Shown: one piece after another, positions 15,083 through 21,871 of the stretch | Position numbering within the stretch: position 1 is the stretch's first letter | Layout: every line of letters starts with the position of its first letter | Origin: an uncultured Clostridia bacterium | GTDB taxonomy: Bacteria > Bacillota > Clostridia > Oscillospirales > CAG-272 | Direction of reading: 5' to 3' | Length of the DNA stretch: 24,139 bases | Assembly (NCBI GenBank): GCA_904501985.1 | Contig: CAJGCT010000029.1 | Span: forward strand, 1 to 24,139 | Notes under the pieces: model-generated | What the model was told of the DNA's origin: nothing | Seen by the model: only the letters and a program-made list of their open reading frames with translations | Databases searched by the model: none | Position numbers and translations under genes: made by a program

Positions 15083-16108
15083 TTAATTAAGTCCGCTCCA
15101 TGTATTCGGAATAAAAAGCTGCTTATATAAGCTTATGGCGTGTCTGTCTGTCATACCCGAAATAAGATCGGCAACCACACGCTCACAGGTTTCTCCTTCC
15201 AACAGCACGCGGTAATTTTCCGGCATCTCATCGGGATTTTTCACAAAATGCTCAAAGAGCCGTACAATAAGTCCCATGGCACGCTCTTCCTCTGCAAGCA
15301 CATGAGCGTTGTAGTAAACATGCTCAAAAAGGAACTCACGAAGCTTATCCGTCGCCGCTTTGATATCATCTTCCATGGCTATAAGATTTTTTCCGTCACT
15401 TGCGCGGATAATGCTCATTACCATGGTGTTTATGCGTGCGGAATGGTTTGCGCCGAGGATTCTGTGAAGCTCCTCCGGAATATCGGATTCCGAAAGTATG
15501 CCTGCTCTTACGGCATCATCTATATCGTGATTGATGTACGCAATGCGGTCCGCAAATTTTACAACGCGTCCCTCAAGAGTCGACGCAAGATGATCACCCT
15601 GATGGTTTACTATTCCGTCTCTCACCTCAAAGGTAAGATTGAGCCGCTCAAGCTTCTCCACCACGCGCAGACTCTGTCCGTAGTGCGTAAACTCCGGCAG
15701 ACAGTACTTCTTCAGCGCACGCTCACCGATGTGACCGAATGGGGTGTGCCCGAGATCGTGTCCAAGTGCCGCCGCCTCGCAAAGATCCTCGTTAAGTCGC
15801 AGTGCACGCGCAATCGTTCGCGCTATCTGCGTTACTTCAAGAGTGTGTGTAAGACGGGTGCGGTAATGCTCCACCTCAGGTGCTAAAAAGACCTGCGTTT
15901 TATGCATAAGCCTGCGGAAGGATTTGGAGTGGATTATGCGGTCACGGTCACGCTGAAATTCGTTTCTCACCTCGGATGGCGGAAGGGGTATCTCTCGCCC
16001 TTTTGAATCGGATTCACGGAATGCAAAAGGCGACATCATAGCCTCACTGCGAATGCGCAGCATATCAGCTATGCTTTTATTTTCGGCTGTAGCACCGTTG
16101 TCACTCAA
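15083..16108 (-). CDS. dgt: Deoxyguanosinetriphosphate triphosphohydrolase-like protein (dGTPase family)
   Basis: Hydrolyses dNTPs to nucleoside and triphosphate, helping set precursor pools. 341 residues, typical of the shorter Gram-positive type. The HD-domain ligands are visible: H88 (TRLTHTLEV), H117-D118 (LGHDLGHTPFGHIGE) and D187 (KFADRIAYINHDIDDA); the family signature DRDRIIHSKSFRRLMHKTQV lies at 54-73. The start is TTG at 16106-16108, supported by GAGGAG nine bases upstream; ATG codons further in (MLRIRSEAMM) lack such a site. It is the first gene of dgt-dnaG-rpoD, an arrangement common in Clostridia. The predicted promoter is about 165 nt upstream, leaving a long leader. Confidence 0.94.
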   Translation of the reverse strand: MSDNGATAENKSIADMLRIRSEAMMSPFAFRESDSKGREIPLPPSEVRNEFQRDRDRIIHSKSFRRLMHKTQVFLAPEVEHYRTRLTHTLEVTQIARTIARALRLNEDLCEAAALGHDLGHTPFGHIGERALKKYCLPEFTHYGQSLRVVEKLERLNLTFEVRDGIVNHQGDHLASTLEGRVVKFADRIAYINHDIDDAVRAGILSESDIPEELHRILGANHSARINTMVMSIIRASDGKNLIAMEDDIKAATDKLREFLFEHVYYNAHVLAEEERAMGLIVRLFEHFVKNPDEMPENYRVLLEGETCERVVADLISGMTDRHAISLYKQLFIPNTWSGLN

Positions 16109-16278
16109 AAAACACCGCTCCTCACTAAAATACTATATATAATATGCGCCGGGTGAGCACTGTTTAGTATCATATCGCAATTATTTACAGAGCCGTAACA
16201 AGTACGCGCCGATTTTCGAGCCGCTTTGCGGCAGCGATAATAAAACAGTCGATACACGTCGATATTTATACATTGTAT

Positions 16279-16308
16279 ATTATAACACACAGTAGTGCAA
16301 AAAATCAA
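16279..16308 (-). promoter_or_regulatory. Probable sigma-A promoter of the dgt-dnaG-rpoD operon
   Basis: Minus strand: TTGATT (16303-16308), 18-bp spacer, TATAAT (16279-16284). Predicted start is near 16272, so the dgt leader would be about 165 nt. The -35 box and spacing are less than ideal. I see no better promoter closer to dgt. Confidence 0.7.
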
Positions 16309-16444
16309 GTGTTTCGCGGATTTTTAATCTTTTTTTGCAGATTATTTACGTTATGTTATTAACTTTCCCGTATAAACGGCTCCGCCATGTAAAAAAACGG
16401 CTGTTTTTTAATAAAAGTGTACGAAATACCCGAAATATTTTCGG

Positions 16445-16473
16445 TTGACAATTCAAAAAAAATCTGATATAAT
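16445..16473 (+). promoter_or_regulatory. Consensus sigma-A promoter of holB-yaaT
   Basis: TTGACA (16445-16450), 17-bp spacer, TATAAT (16468-16473), a perfect match. Predicted start near 16480; GGAGG at 16496-16500 and ATG at 16508 follow. Confidence 0.94.
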
Positions 16474-16507
16474 ATATTTTGTGTAATTATACTGTGGAGG
16501 TGCTGTA

Positions 16508-17551
16508 ATGTCCGGTCTTACGGATTTTCTCGGAAATAAAGTTCTTACAGCCCGGCTTGCACGTGACATCGCCTCCGGCAGGTTTGCCCACGCCTACATT
16601 ATTGAGGGCAAAGAGGGATGCGGCAAGCGTACCCTTGCAAAGCTTATCTGTTCTGCAATTTCGTGTACAGGAGACGATATCCCCTGCATGAAATGCATAA
16701 GATGCGACAAAATCGCACGCGGACAGTCGCCTGACGTCATTGAGATCGAAGCCGATAAAGACAGAGTACAGATCGGTGTAGATGTTATCCGCAGGCTTCG
16801 CGAGGATGCGGTGTATGCGCCAAACGATCTTCCAAGAAAATTCTATATCATAAAAAAAGCCGACACCATGAATCCTCAGGCACAAAATGCACTTCTTAAG
16901 ATTCTTGAAGAGCCGCCGGATCATGTTATGTTTCTTCTTTTATGCGAGAATGCGGATGACCTGCTGGCGACCATTCGAAGCCGCGCTCCCGTGCTCCGCA
17001 TTGAGGGGTTGCCCGATGATACTATATGCAATTACCTTCGCGAAAACAGTGCCGATGCAAAAGCACTTGCCGAAAAATCGCCTGATGCTTTCCTTGCCGC
17101 AGTAAAGTTAGCACGCGGCAGTCTGGGTATGGCAATGAGCCTTACGGATGAAAAAAAGGCAGAGGAATGTCTTGAATACTACAGGAAAGCCGAAAAATAT
17201 ATGGAACTGCTTGCAGACAGACGCAACGCGGCAAATGAGCTTGCTTTCTACGAATATGCATCAAAGCTGACAAGCGGCAAACAGCGCGACGAGCTTTCAA
17301 AAATATACTTGCTTCTTGCCGATGCGGCACGCGATCTTATAAATGTTAAGCTCACACGAGAGCCTGCACCGATTTTCTATGCAACTCCGGAAAAAGCACG
17401 CAGCGCGGCGGACAAATTCGCCCTCGGCGTTCTCATCCGTCTGACGGAAATATTCACCGAAGCCGCAAACTCCATTGATCGCAACGTGAATGTTTCTCTT
17501 TCAATGATACACACAGCTTCTGCTGCCGCAGGAGCAGGAAAAACCAAATAA
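16508..17551 (+). CDS. holB: DNA polymerase III delta' subunit (clamp loader)
   Basis: A stator subunit of the clamp loader that places the beta clamp on DNA. 347 residues. AAA+ features: Walker A-like GKEGCGKRT (34-42), a zinc module C53/C60/C63/C66 (PCMKCIRC), and the family segment MNPQAQNALLKILEEPP (121-137). The sensor-like SRC motif reads SRA here (158-160); many delta' proteins do not hydrolyse ATP, so this is compatible. The C-terminal collar domain is helical (YRKAEKYMELLADRRN). GGAGG lies seven bases before the ATG, downstream of a consensus promoter. yaaT follows after 64 bp, as in B. subtilis where holB precedes yaaT. Well supported by sequence and context. Confidence 0.95.
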   Translation: MSGLTDFLGNKVLTARLARDIASGRFAHAYIIEGKEGCGKRTLAKLICSAISCTGDDIPCMKCIRCDKIARGQSPDVIEIEADKDRVQIGVDVIRRLREDAVYAPNDLPRKFYIIKKADTMNPQAQNALLKILEEPPDHVMFLLLCENADDLLATIRSRAPVLRIEGLPDDTICNYLRENSADAKALAEKSPDAFLAAVKLARGSLGMAMSLTDEKKAEECLEYYRKAEKYMELLADRRNAANELAFYEYASKLTSGKQRDELSKIYLLLADAARDLINVKLTREPAPIFYATPEKARSAADKFALGVLIRLTEIFTEAANSIDRNVNVSLSMIHTASAAAGAGKTK

Positions 17552-17576
17552 ACAGATACAAACTACAGAAAGGAAG

Positions 17577-17601
17577 CACCGCCAAATTCCAGGCGGCGGT
17601 G
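17577..17601 (+). other. GC-rich hairpin between holB and yaaT
   Basis: CACCGCC (17577-17583) pairs with GGCGGTG (17595-17601) across an 11-nt loop; no T-tract follows. A good Shine-Dalgarno-like AGAAAGGAAG (17567-17576) lies just before it but about 40 bases from the yaaT ATG; the nearer site is only GGGA. The hairpin may process or modulate the holB-yaaT mRNA. Confidence 0.5.
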
Positions 17602-17615
17602 TACCGGGATAAATC

Positions 17616-19013
17616 ATGGAAAATAGCCAAAACACCCCACGTGAGGGCGGAAATAACGGCGAGAGAAAGCCGTATCATAAGCATCACCGCCACAGACACC
17701 AAAGAAAGCCGGGGACTCAGGGAGAGCGTACAGTACAAAACACGGAGAACGGCGGAAATATAAGTGTACGTCCGGGACGGTATGACCTTCCCCCATCAGA
17801 GACACATAATGAAATATCAAGTGCTCCCCAAAAGTCCGAACACAAGGATGCACGAAGCTCTGAATTTCACGGGCATTCAAGACGTCCCCACCACAGAAGA
17901 AGCGACCGCCGCCTGAAAAACGGTCCTAACCATGACTCAGGCAGAAATGACACACATGGCGAGACCATGGCTCCGGAAACTACCGATTACAGCGCGGATA
18001 ATGCGGCATCGATGCAGGAAGATACCGCATACAGCGAATATATCACAACAGCCGGCTCTCTTGATGCGGAAATCATAGAGGAGCTTAATTCAGTATCTCC
18101 GGCAGATGTTGAAATGCTTGAATCAAGTGAAGAAACGGTAGCAGAGCAGGAAACCGAGCTTGCCAAGCATGAGATCGTTGGAATACGCTTTAAGTCCGGC
18201 GGAAAGATATACTATTTTGATCCCTGCGGCTTAAAAATCCCCAAAGGCACGCCTGTAATTGTAGAAACCTCGCGCGGCGCGGAATTCGGTGTCTGCGATA
18301 TCACAAATAAGATCGTTTCGGAAAAAGAGCTTGTTCTTCCCCTTCGTCCTGTTACCCGTCTTGCATCAAAGGAAGATGAGGCGCGCCACGAGGCTAATGT
18401 AGTCAAGGAAAAAGAGGCGTTTGCGATTTGCTCGCAGAAAATCCTCGACCACAAGCTGGGTATGAAGCTTATCGACGTGGAATATGCCTTTGACGGCACA
18501 AAACTGCTGTTTTACTTCACCGCCGAGGGACGCGTAGACTTCCGCGAGCTTGTAAAGGACCTTGCATCCGTTTTCCGTACCCGAATTGAGCTTCGCCAGA
18601 TAGGTATCCGAGACGAGACAAAGCTCCTTGGAGGAATCGGTATCTGCGGCAGGCCCTTCTGCTGTAAGACGTTCCTTTCCGACTTCGTGCAGGTTTCCAT
18701 AAAGATGGCAAAGGAGCAGAATCTGTCCCTTAACTCAGCAAAAATCTCCGGTGCCTGCGGAAGACTCATGTGCTGTCTGCGTTACGAATATGATACTTAT
18801 CAGGAGGAGCTGAAGAAAACTCCCAAGACAGATCAGATCGTTTCCACTCCTGACGGCGACGGAACTGTAATAGAGGTACAGCCTCTTGCAGGACTTGTGC
18901 GCGTGAGATTCGGTTCAAAGGCAGATATGATCCCGCCAAAGGTGTACTACCGCGATGAGGTGACGGTTATAGGCGGAAAAGGTGTAAGGCCACAGGAGCC
19001 TACTGCCCAGTAA
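17616..19013 (+). CDS. yaaT: PSP1 / YaaT-family protein with a long His/Arg-rich N-terminal extension
   Basis: Residues about 186-465 are a complete PSP1/YaaT domain: EIVGIRFKSGGKIYYFDP, VIVETSRGAEFGVC, and the cysteine clusters GICGRPFCC (C344, C349, C350) and GACGRLMCC (C381, C386, C387). YaaT (RicT) in B. subtilis works with YlbF and YmcA in the Fe-S-containing Y-complex that assists RNase Y maturation of mRNAs; the cysteines fit cluster binding. Family proteins are usually about 275-290 residues; this one is 465. The added 1-180 is low complexity, first basic and His-rich (HKHHRHRHQR at 21-30, RRPHHRRSDRR near 89-99), then acidic. The ATG at 17616 has GGGA six bases upstream; a later ATG at 18114 would give a standard-size protein but lacks a ribosome site. 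Confidence 0.93.
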   Translation: MENSQNTPREGGNNGERKPYHKHHRHRHQRKPGTQGERTVQNTENGGNISVRPGRYDLPPSETHNEISSAPQKSEHKDARSSEFHGHSRRPHHRRSDRRLKNGPNHDSGRNDTHGETMAPETTDYSADNAASMQEDTAYSEYITTAGSLDAEIIEELNSVSPADVEMLESSEETVAEQETELAKHEIVGIRFKSGGKIYYFDPCGLKIPKGTPVIVETSRGAEFGVCDITNKIVSEKELVLPLRPVTRLASKEDEARHEANVVKEKEAFAICSQKILDHKLGMKLIDVEYAFDGTKLLFYFTAEGRVDFRELVKDLASVFRTRIELRQIGIRDETKLLGGIGICGRPFCCKTFLSDFVQVSIKMAKEQNLSLNSAKISGACGRLMCCLRYEYDTYQEELKKTPKTDQIVSTPDGDGTVIEVQPLAGLVRVRFGSKADMIPPKVYYRDEVTVIGGKGVRPQEPTAQ

Positions 19014-19080
19014 ATACACATTTTATGCACGGTTAGCAGATACTTTTTATGAATAGACTGTGAATTTACGTTTTTACCCC

Positions 19081-19108
19081 TTGAAATTTCGAATTTTTAT
19101 GATACAAT
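19081..19108 (+). promoter_or_regulatory. Promoter of the ferredoxin gene
   Basis: TTGAAA (19081-19086), 16-bp spacer, TACAAT (19103-19108). Predicted start is near 19115; GGAGG follows at 19136-19140. No clear terminator separates it from yaaT, so some read-through is possible. Confidence 0.85.
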
Positions 19109-19150
19109 ATATGTGTAATCAAATTTTTTTGACACGGAGGTGTATTTTAA

Positions 19151-19321
19151 ATGGCATACAAGATTTCCGATGATTGCATCGCTTGCGGCGCTTGCGCTGA
19201 TGAGTGCCCTGTAAGCTGCATTGCAGAAGCAGACGGCAAATATGTGATCAACGCTGATGAGTGCATTGAGTGCGGCGCTTGCGCAGGTGCTTGCCCCGTT
19301 GATGCTCCTAAGGCTGAATAA
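19151..19321 (+). CDS. Clostridial-type 2[4Fe-4S] ferredoxin
   Basis: A 56-residue low-potential electron carrier. Two cluster motifs are clear: CIACGACADECP (C9, C12, C15, C19) and CIECGACAGACP (C38, C41, C44, C48), each CxxCxxCxxxCP, separated by a short loop with the pseudo-twofold symmetry of bacterial ferredoxins. MAYKISDDCIACG is a classic start for this family. It would shuttle electrons between oxidoreductases such as pyruvate:ferredoxin oxidoreductase and hydrogenase. CGGAGG lies ten bases before the ATG. It stands alone, with its own promoter (19081-19108) and terminator (19336-19366), as expected for a highly expressed carrier. Confidence 0.97.
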   Translation: MAYKISDDCIACGACADECPVSCIAEADGKYVINADECIECGACAGACPVDAPKAE

Positions 19322-19335
19322 GATTACAGAACATA

Positions 19336-19366
19336 AAAAATGTCGCCGTTATACGGCGGCATTTTT
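19336..19366 (+). terminator. Rho-independent terminator of the ferredoxin gene
   Basis: A 14-bp stem with one G-U pair (19336-19349 with 19353-19366; core GTCGCCGT/ACGGCGGC) and a 3-nt loop has flanking A and T runs and ends in ATTTTT. It starts 14 nt after the stop codon and, given the A/T flanks, could work in both directions. Confidence 0.92.
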
Positions 19367-19399
19367 ACTGTCTGCTGTAAACTCAATAACATAGTCAAA

Positions 19400-19446
19400 A
19401 TATCCTCGGCAGTGCAGAAACCGCCGAGGATATCTTAATTTTATTA
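19400..19446 (+). terminator. Second terminator-like hairpin
   Basis: An 11-bp perfect stem (ATATCCTCGGC at 19400-19410 and GCCGAGGATAT at 19423-19433) has a 12-nt loop and is followed by CTTAATTTTATTATTTT. It lies 33 nt beyond the ferredoxin terminator, with no gene between. It may be a back-up terminator insulating the regulator promoter downstream. Confidence 0.75.
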
Positions 19447-19523
19447 TTTTAAATAAACTATGCATTAAATCAAGTAAAAAACAAAAATCTTTTAAAGGCA
19501 TCCGCATTTATTCAAAATAACAC

Positions 19524-19552
19524 TTGCATTAGCCCAAAATATATGATATAAT
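19524..19552 (+). promoter_or_regulatory. Promoter of the XRE-cupin / acyl-CoA synthetase / SGNH operon
   Basis: TTGCAT (19524-19529), 17-bp spacer, TATAAT (19547-19552). The predicted start is near 19559, downstream of an in-frame ATG at 19556, which supports using the later ATG at 19589. No clear operator is visible; the regulator may bind near here. Confidence 0.82.
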
Positions 19553-19588
19553 ATAATGAATAATTATTTTTTGAAAGGAACTTTGACT

Positions 19589-20149
19589 ATGATCCCGCAG
19601 GTTGAACAGATCGCCGCAAGAGTGCGCGAGCTTCGAGATATCCTTGACATTGACGCGGATATGCTCGCCGAAAAGATAGGCGTGACACGCGAAACTTATG
19701 ATGAATATGAAAATGCAAAAACCGATATTCCGGTAGGAAAGCTTTATCTTATTGCAACCGAAATGGGAGTTGACCCAACTGTGCTCCTTCTCGGTGATGA
19801 ACCGCGAATGGTGGACTATACCCTTGTGCGTCAGGGCAACGGTCTTGAAGTAGAACGTTATGCAGGCTACAAATTCACCTCTCTTGCATATAATTACATT
19901 GACCGCGAAATGGAGCCTATGATAGTTACGCTTGACCCCACCGATGAACATCACGAGCCTGTGACCCATACCGGGCAGGAGTTCAACATGGTGCTTGAGG
20001 GTACGGTCGCTGTATGCCTCGGAGACCACGAATACATTCTCCGCGCAGGGGATTCCATCTACTTTAACCCCTCAATCCCGCACAGTCAGCGCGCTATCGG
20101 CACGGTATCAAAATTCCTCACCGTAATAAACGAAAATATGAAACGCTAA
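19589..20149 (+). CDS. XRE-family regulator with C-terminal cupin sensor domain
   Basis: A 186-residue transcription regulator. Residues about 7-69 form an XRE/HTH_3 domain (RVRELRDILDIDADMLAEKIGVTRETYDEYENAKTDIP in outline), and residues about 108-183 a cupin barrel: HHEPVTHTGQEFNMVLEG with likely metal ligands H122, H127, E131, then GDSIYFNPSIPHSQRA (H165). Such proteins sense a small ligand with the cupin and usually control the genes next to them. I chose ATG 19589 because AAAGGA lies nine bases upstream; the in-frame ATG at 19556 has no ribosome site and precedes the predicted transcription start. The acyl-CoA synthetase gene starts 18 bp after its stop, so it probably controls this operon. 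The ligand is inferred to be an acyl or carboxylate compound. Confidence 0.93.
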   Translation: MIPQVEQIAARVRELRDILDIDADMLAEKIGVTRETYDEYENAKTDIPVGKLYLIATEMGVDPTVLLLGDEPRMVDYTLVRQGNGLEVERYAGYKFTSLAYNYIDREMEPMIVTLDPTDEHHEPVTHTGQEFNMVLEGTVAVCLGDHEYILRAGDSIYFNPSIPHSQRAIGTVSKFLTVINENMKR

Positions 20150-20167
20150 AATAAAGGAACAGTCAAA

Positions 20168-21856
20168 ATGAATCTTTTATCAAAATATCTGCCCCGTATC
20201 GACTTTGAGTCATATGAGGACTTTAAGAAAAACTATAAATTAAATGTTCCCGAGAATTTCAACTTCGGTTATGATATCGTTGATGAATACGCGCGTCTTG
20301 AGCCGTCAAAACCGGCACTTATTTGGCTCAATGACGACGGAGAGGAAAAGCATTTTTCCTTCGGTGACGTAAAGGAACAGTCCGACCGCATTGCAAATCT
20401 CCTCACCTCCCTCGGAATAAAGAAGGGCGAGCGTGTTATGCTTATCCTGAAGCAGCGCCCGGAGGTGTGGTTTACGCTTGTGGCACTGTGCAAGATTGGT
20501 GCTGTATCTATCCCTGCATCCTTCCAGCTTACAGAAAAAGATATTGTCTACCGCTGTGAAGCCGCAGAGGTGCGCATGATAATCGCCGCTGAGGATGATG
20601 TCATCATCGGTCACATAAGAAGCTGCCGTGACAAGTGCACCACTCTCAGAAATGTGGGTATCGTCGGCGACGGCATCTCAGAGCGTTACGGCGATGAATT
20701 TCTTGATATGAGAAAGCTCACATCGGAATCTTCGGCAGAGTGGATTCGTCCTACGGGCGATAACGCGCCGAAGAATATGGACCCGATGCTGATGTATTTC
20801 ACATCAGGCACATCGGGTATGCCCAAGATGCTTATACATAATTTCCTCTACCCTCTCGGCCATATCACCACAGCTCACTATTGGCAGAAGGTTGAGGACG
20901 AGGGCAGACATCTTACCGTTTCCGATTCCGGATGGGCAAAATTTGCATGGGGCAAAATATTCGGTCAGTGGATATGCGGTGCTGTAAACATAGCTTATGA
21001 CACGGACAAATTCGTTCCGGCAAAGCTGCTGGCGGCAATCGACCATCTAAAGCTTACCACATTCTGTGCGCCGCCCACCATCTACCGTTTCCTTATAAAA
21101 GAGGACCTGTCCGGTTGCGATTGGTCCACTCTCCATCACTGCGGCACAGCAGGTGAGCCGCTCAACCCTGAGGTCGTGAAGCGTTTCAAGGAAGCTACGG
21201 GACATACCATCTACGAGGGCTTCGGTCAGTCCGAAACCACCGTTATTCTTGCAAATTACGGTTGGGATGAGATAAAAGTAGGCTCAACCGGCAAGCCTGC
21301 TCCGATATATGACATTGACATCGTGGACGAGAACGGCAATTCCTGCGAGGACGGTATTGTTGGCTCCATCGTTATAAAAAATGCAGGGGAGCATCCTGTT
21401 GGACTCTTCATGGAATATCACAACGCTCCCGATGCTATGGCACGCTCCTGGAAAGACGGCGTTTATAATACCGGTGACATGGCATGGCGCGATTCCGACG
21501 GATATTTCTGGTTCGAGGGCAGAAACGACGACGTTATCAAATGCTCCGGCTACAGAATCGGTCCGTTTGAGGTTGAAAGTGCACTTATGACACATCCGTC
21601 CGTGCTTGAATGTGCGGTAACGGCTGTTCCCGACCCGGTACGCGGCCAGGTGGTTAAAGCGACTATCGTTCTCTCTAAGGATTGGAAGGACAAAGCAGGT
21701 GACGAGCTCAAAAAGGAGCTGCAAACTCACGTTAAGGTGACTACCGCTCCCTACAAGTATCCGCGCGTTGTGGAATTTGTTGACGAGCTTCCCAAGACCA
21801 CAAGCGGTAAAATTCGCAGAGTTGAAATAAGACAGAACGATTCCGAAAAGAAATAA
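20168..21856 (+). CDS. AMP-binding acyl-CoA synthetase (medium-chain/acetyl-CoA synthetase-like)
   Basis: A 562-residue adenylate-forming enzyme, a full-length acyl-CoA ligase. It would activate a carboxylic acid with ATP and then load CoA. Motifs: P-loop YFTSGTSGMPK (210-220), YEGFGQSETT (349-358), YNTGD (433-437), hinge region GRNDDVIKCSGYRIGPFEVE (451-470), and the catalytic lysine K548 in PKTTSGKIRR. The general layout, with an N-terminal FNFGYDIVDEYA and HFSFGDVK segment, resembles the ACSM / medium-chain synthetases. AAAGGAA lies about eight bases before ATG. It lies 18 bp after the XRE-cupin gene and 15 bp before the SGNH hydrolase, so all three are likely one operon. All catalytic residues present; acid substrate unknown. 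Confidence 0.94.
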   Translation: MNLLSKYLPRIDFESYEDFKKNYKLNVPENFNFGYDIVDEYARLEPSKPALIWLNDDGEEKHFSFGDVKEQSDRIANLLTSLGIKKGERVMLILKQRPEVWFTLVALCKIGAVSIPASFQLTEKDIVYRCEAAEVRMIIAAEDDVIIGHIRSCRDKCTTLRNVGIVGDGISERYGDEFLDMRKLTSESSAEWIRPTGDNAPKNMDPMLMYFTSGTSGMPKMLIHNFLYPLGHITTAHYWQKVEDEGRHLTVSDSGWAKFAWGKIFGQWICGAVNIAYDTDKFVPAKLLAAIDHLKLTTFCAPPTIYRFLIKEDLSGCDWSTLHHCGTAGEPLNPEVVKRFKEATGHTIYEGFGQSETTVILANYGWDEIKVGSTGKPAPIYDIDIVDENGNSCEDGIVGSIVIKNAGEHPVGLFMEYHNAPDAMARSWKDGVYNTGDMAWRDSDGYFWFEGRNDDVIKCSGYRIGPFEVESALMTHPSVLECAVTAVPDPVRGQVVKATIVLSKDWKDKAGDELKKELQTHVKVTTAPYKYPRVVEFVDELPKTTSGKIRRVEIRQNDSEKK

Positions 21857-21871
21857 TCGGAGAGCCAAACC

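Larger units (their letters stand above)
16109..16507. other. Intergenic region between divergent dgt and holB operons
   Basis: This 399-bp region has no convincing gene. It contains a leftward promoter (16279-16308), a leftward leader of about 165 nt with a small CCGC-AAA-GCGG hairpin near 16222-16232, and a rightward promoter (16445-16473). Between the promoters is AT-rich DNA with the weak hairpin AAAAAAC-GGCT-GTTTTTT near 16392-16409 and a repeated ACGGCT. An open frame at 16105-16308 (-) has no ribosome site or recognisable protein. Confidence 0.7.

Noticed and set aside
16105..16308. Possible small gene upstream of dgt on the minus strand
   Set aside because: It has no ribosome site, covers the predicted promoter -10 region, and encodes a Cys/Tyr-rich, non-family-like peptide.
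16392..16409. AAAAAAC-GGCT-GTTTTTT as a terminator
   Set aside because: The stem is almost all A-T, no gene ends upstream on either strand, and it sits just before the holB promoter; probably chance symmetry in AT-rich DNA.
16508..17551. SRA instead of SRC in the delta' subunit as a sign of a decayed gene
   Set aside because: The rest of the protein is intact, delta' subunits often vary in ATPase motifs, and the gene keeps a consensus promoter and conserved neighbour.
19556..19588. Upstream ATG as start of the XRE-cupin protein
   Set aside because: It lies before the predicted transcription start and has no ribosome site; ATG 19589 has AAAGGA at good spacing.
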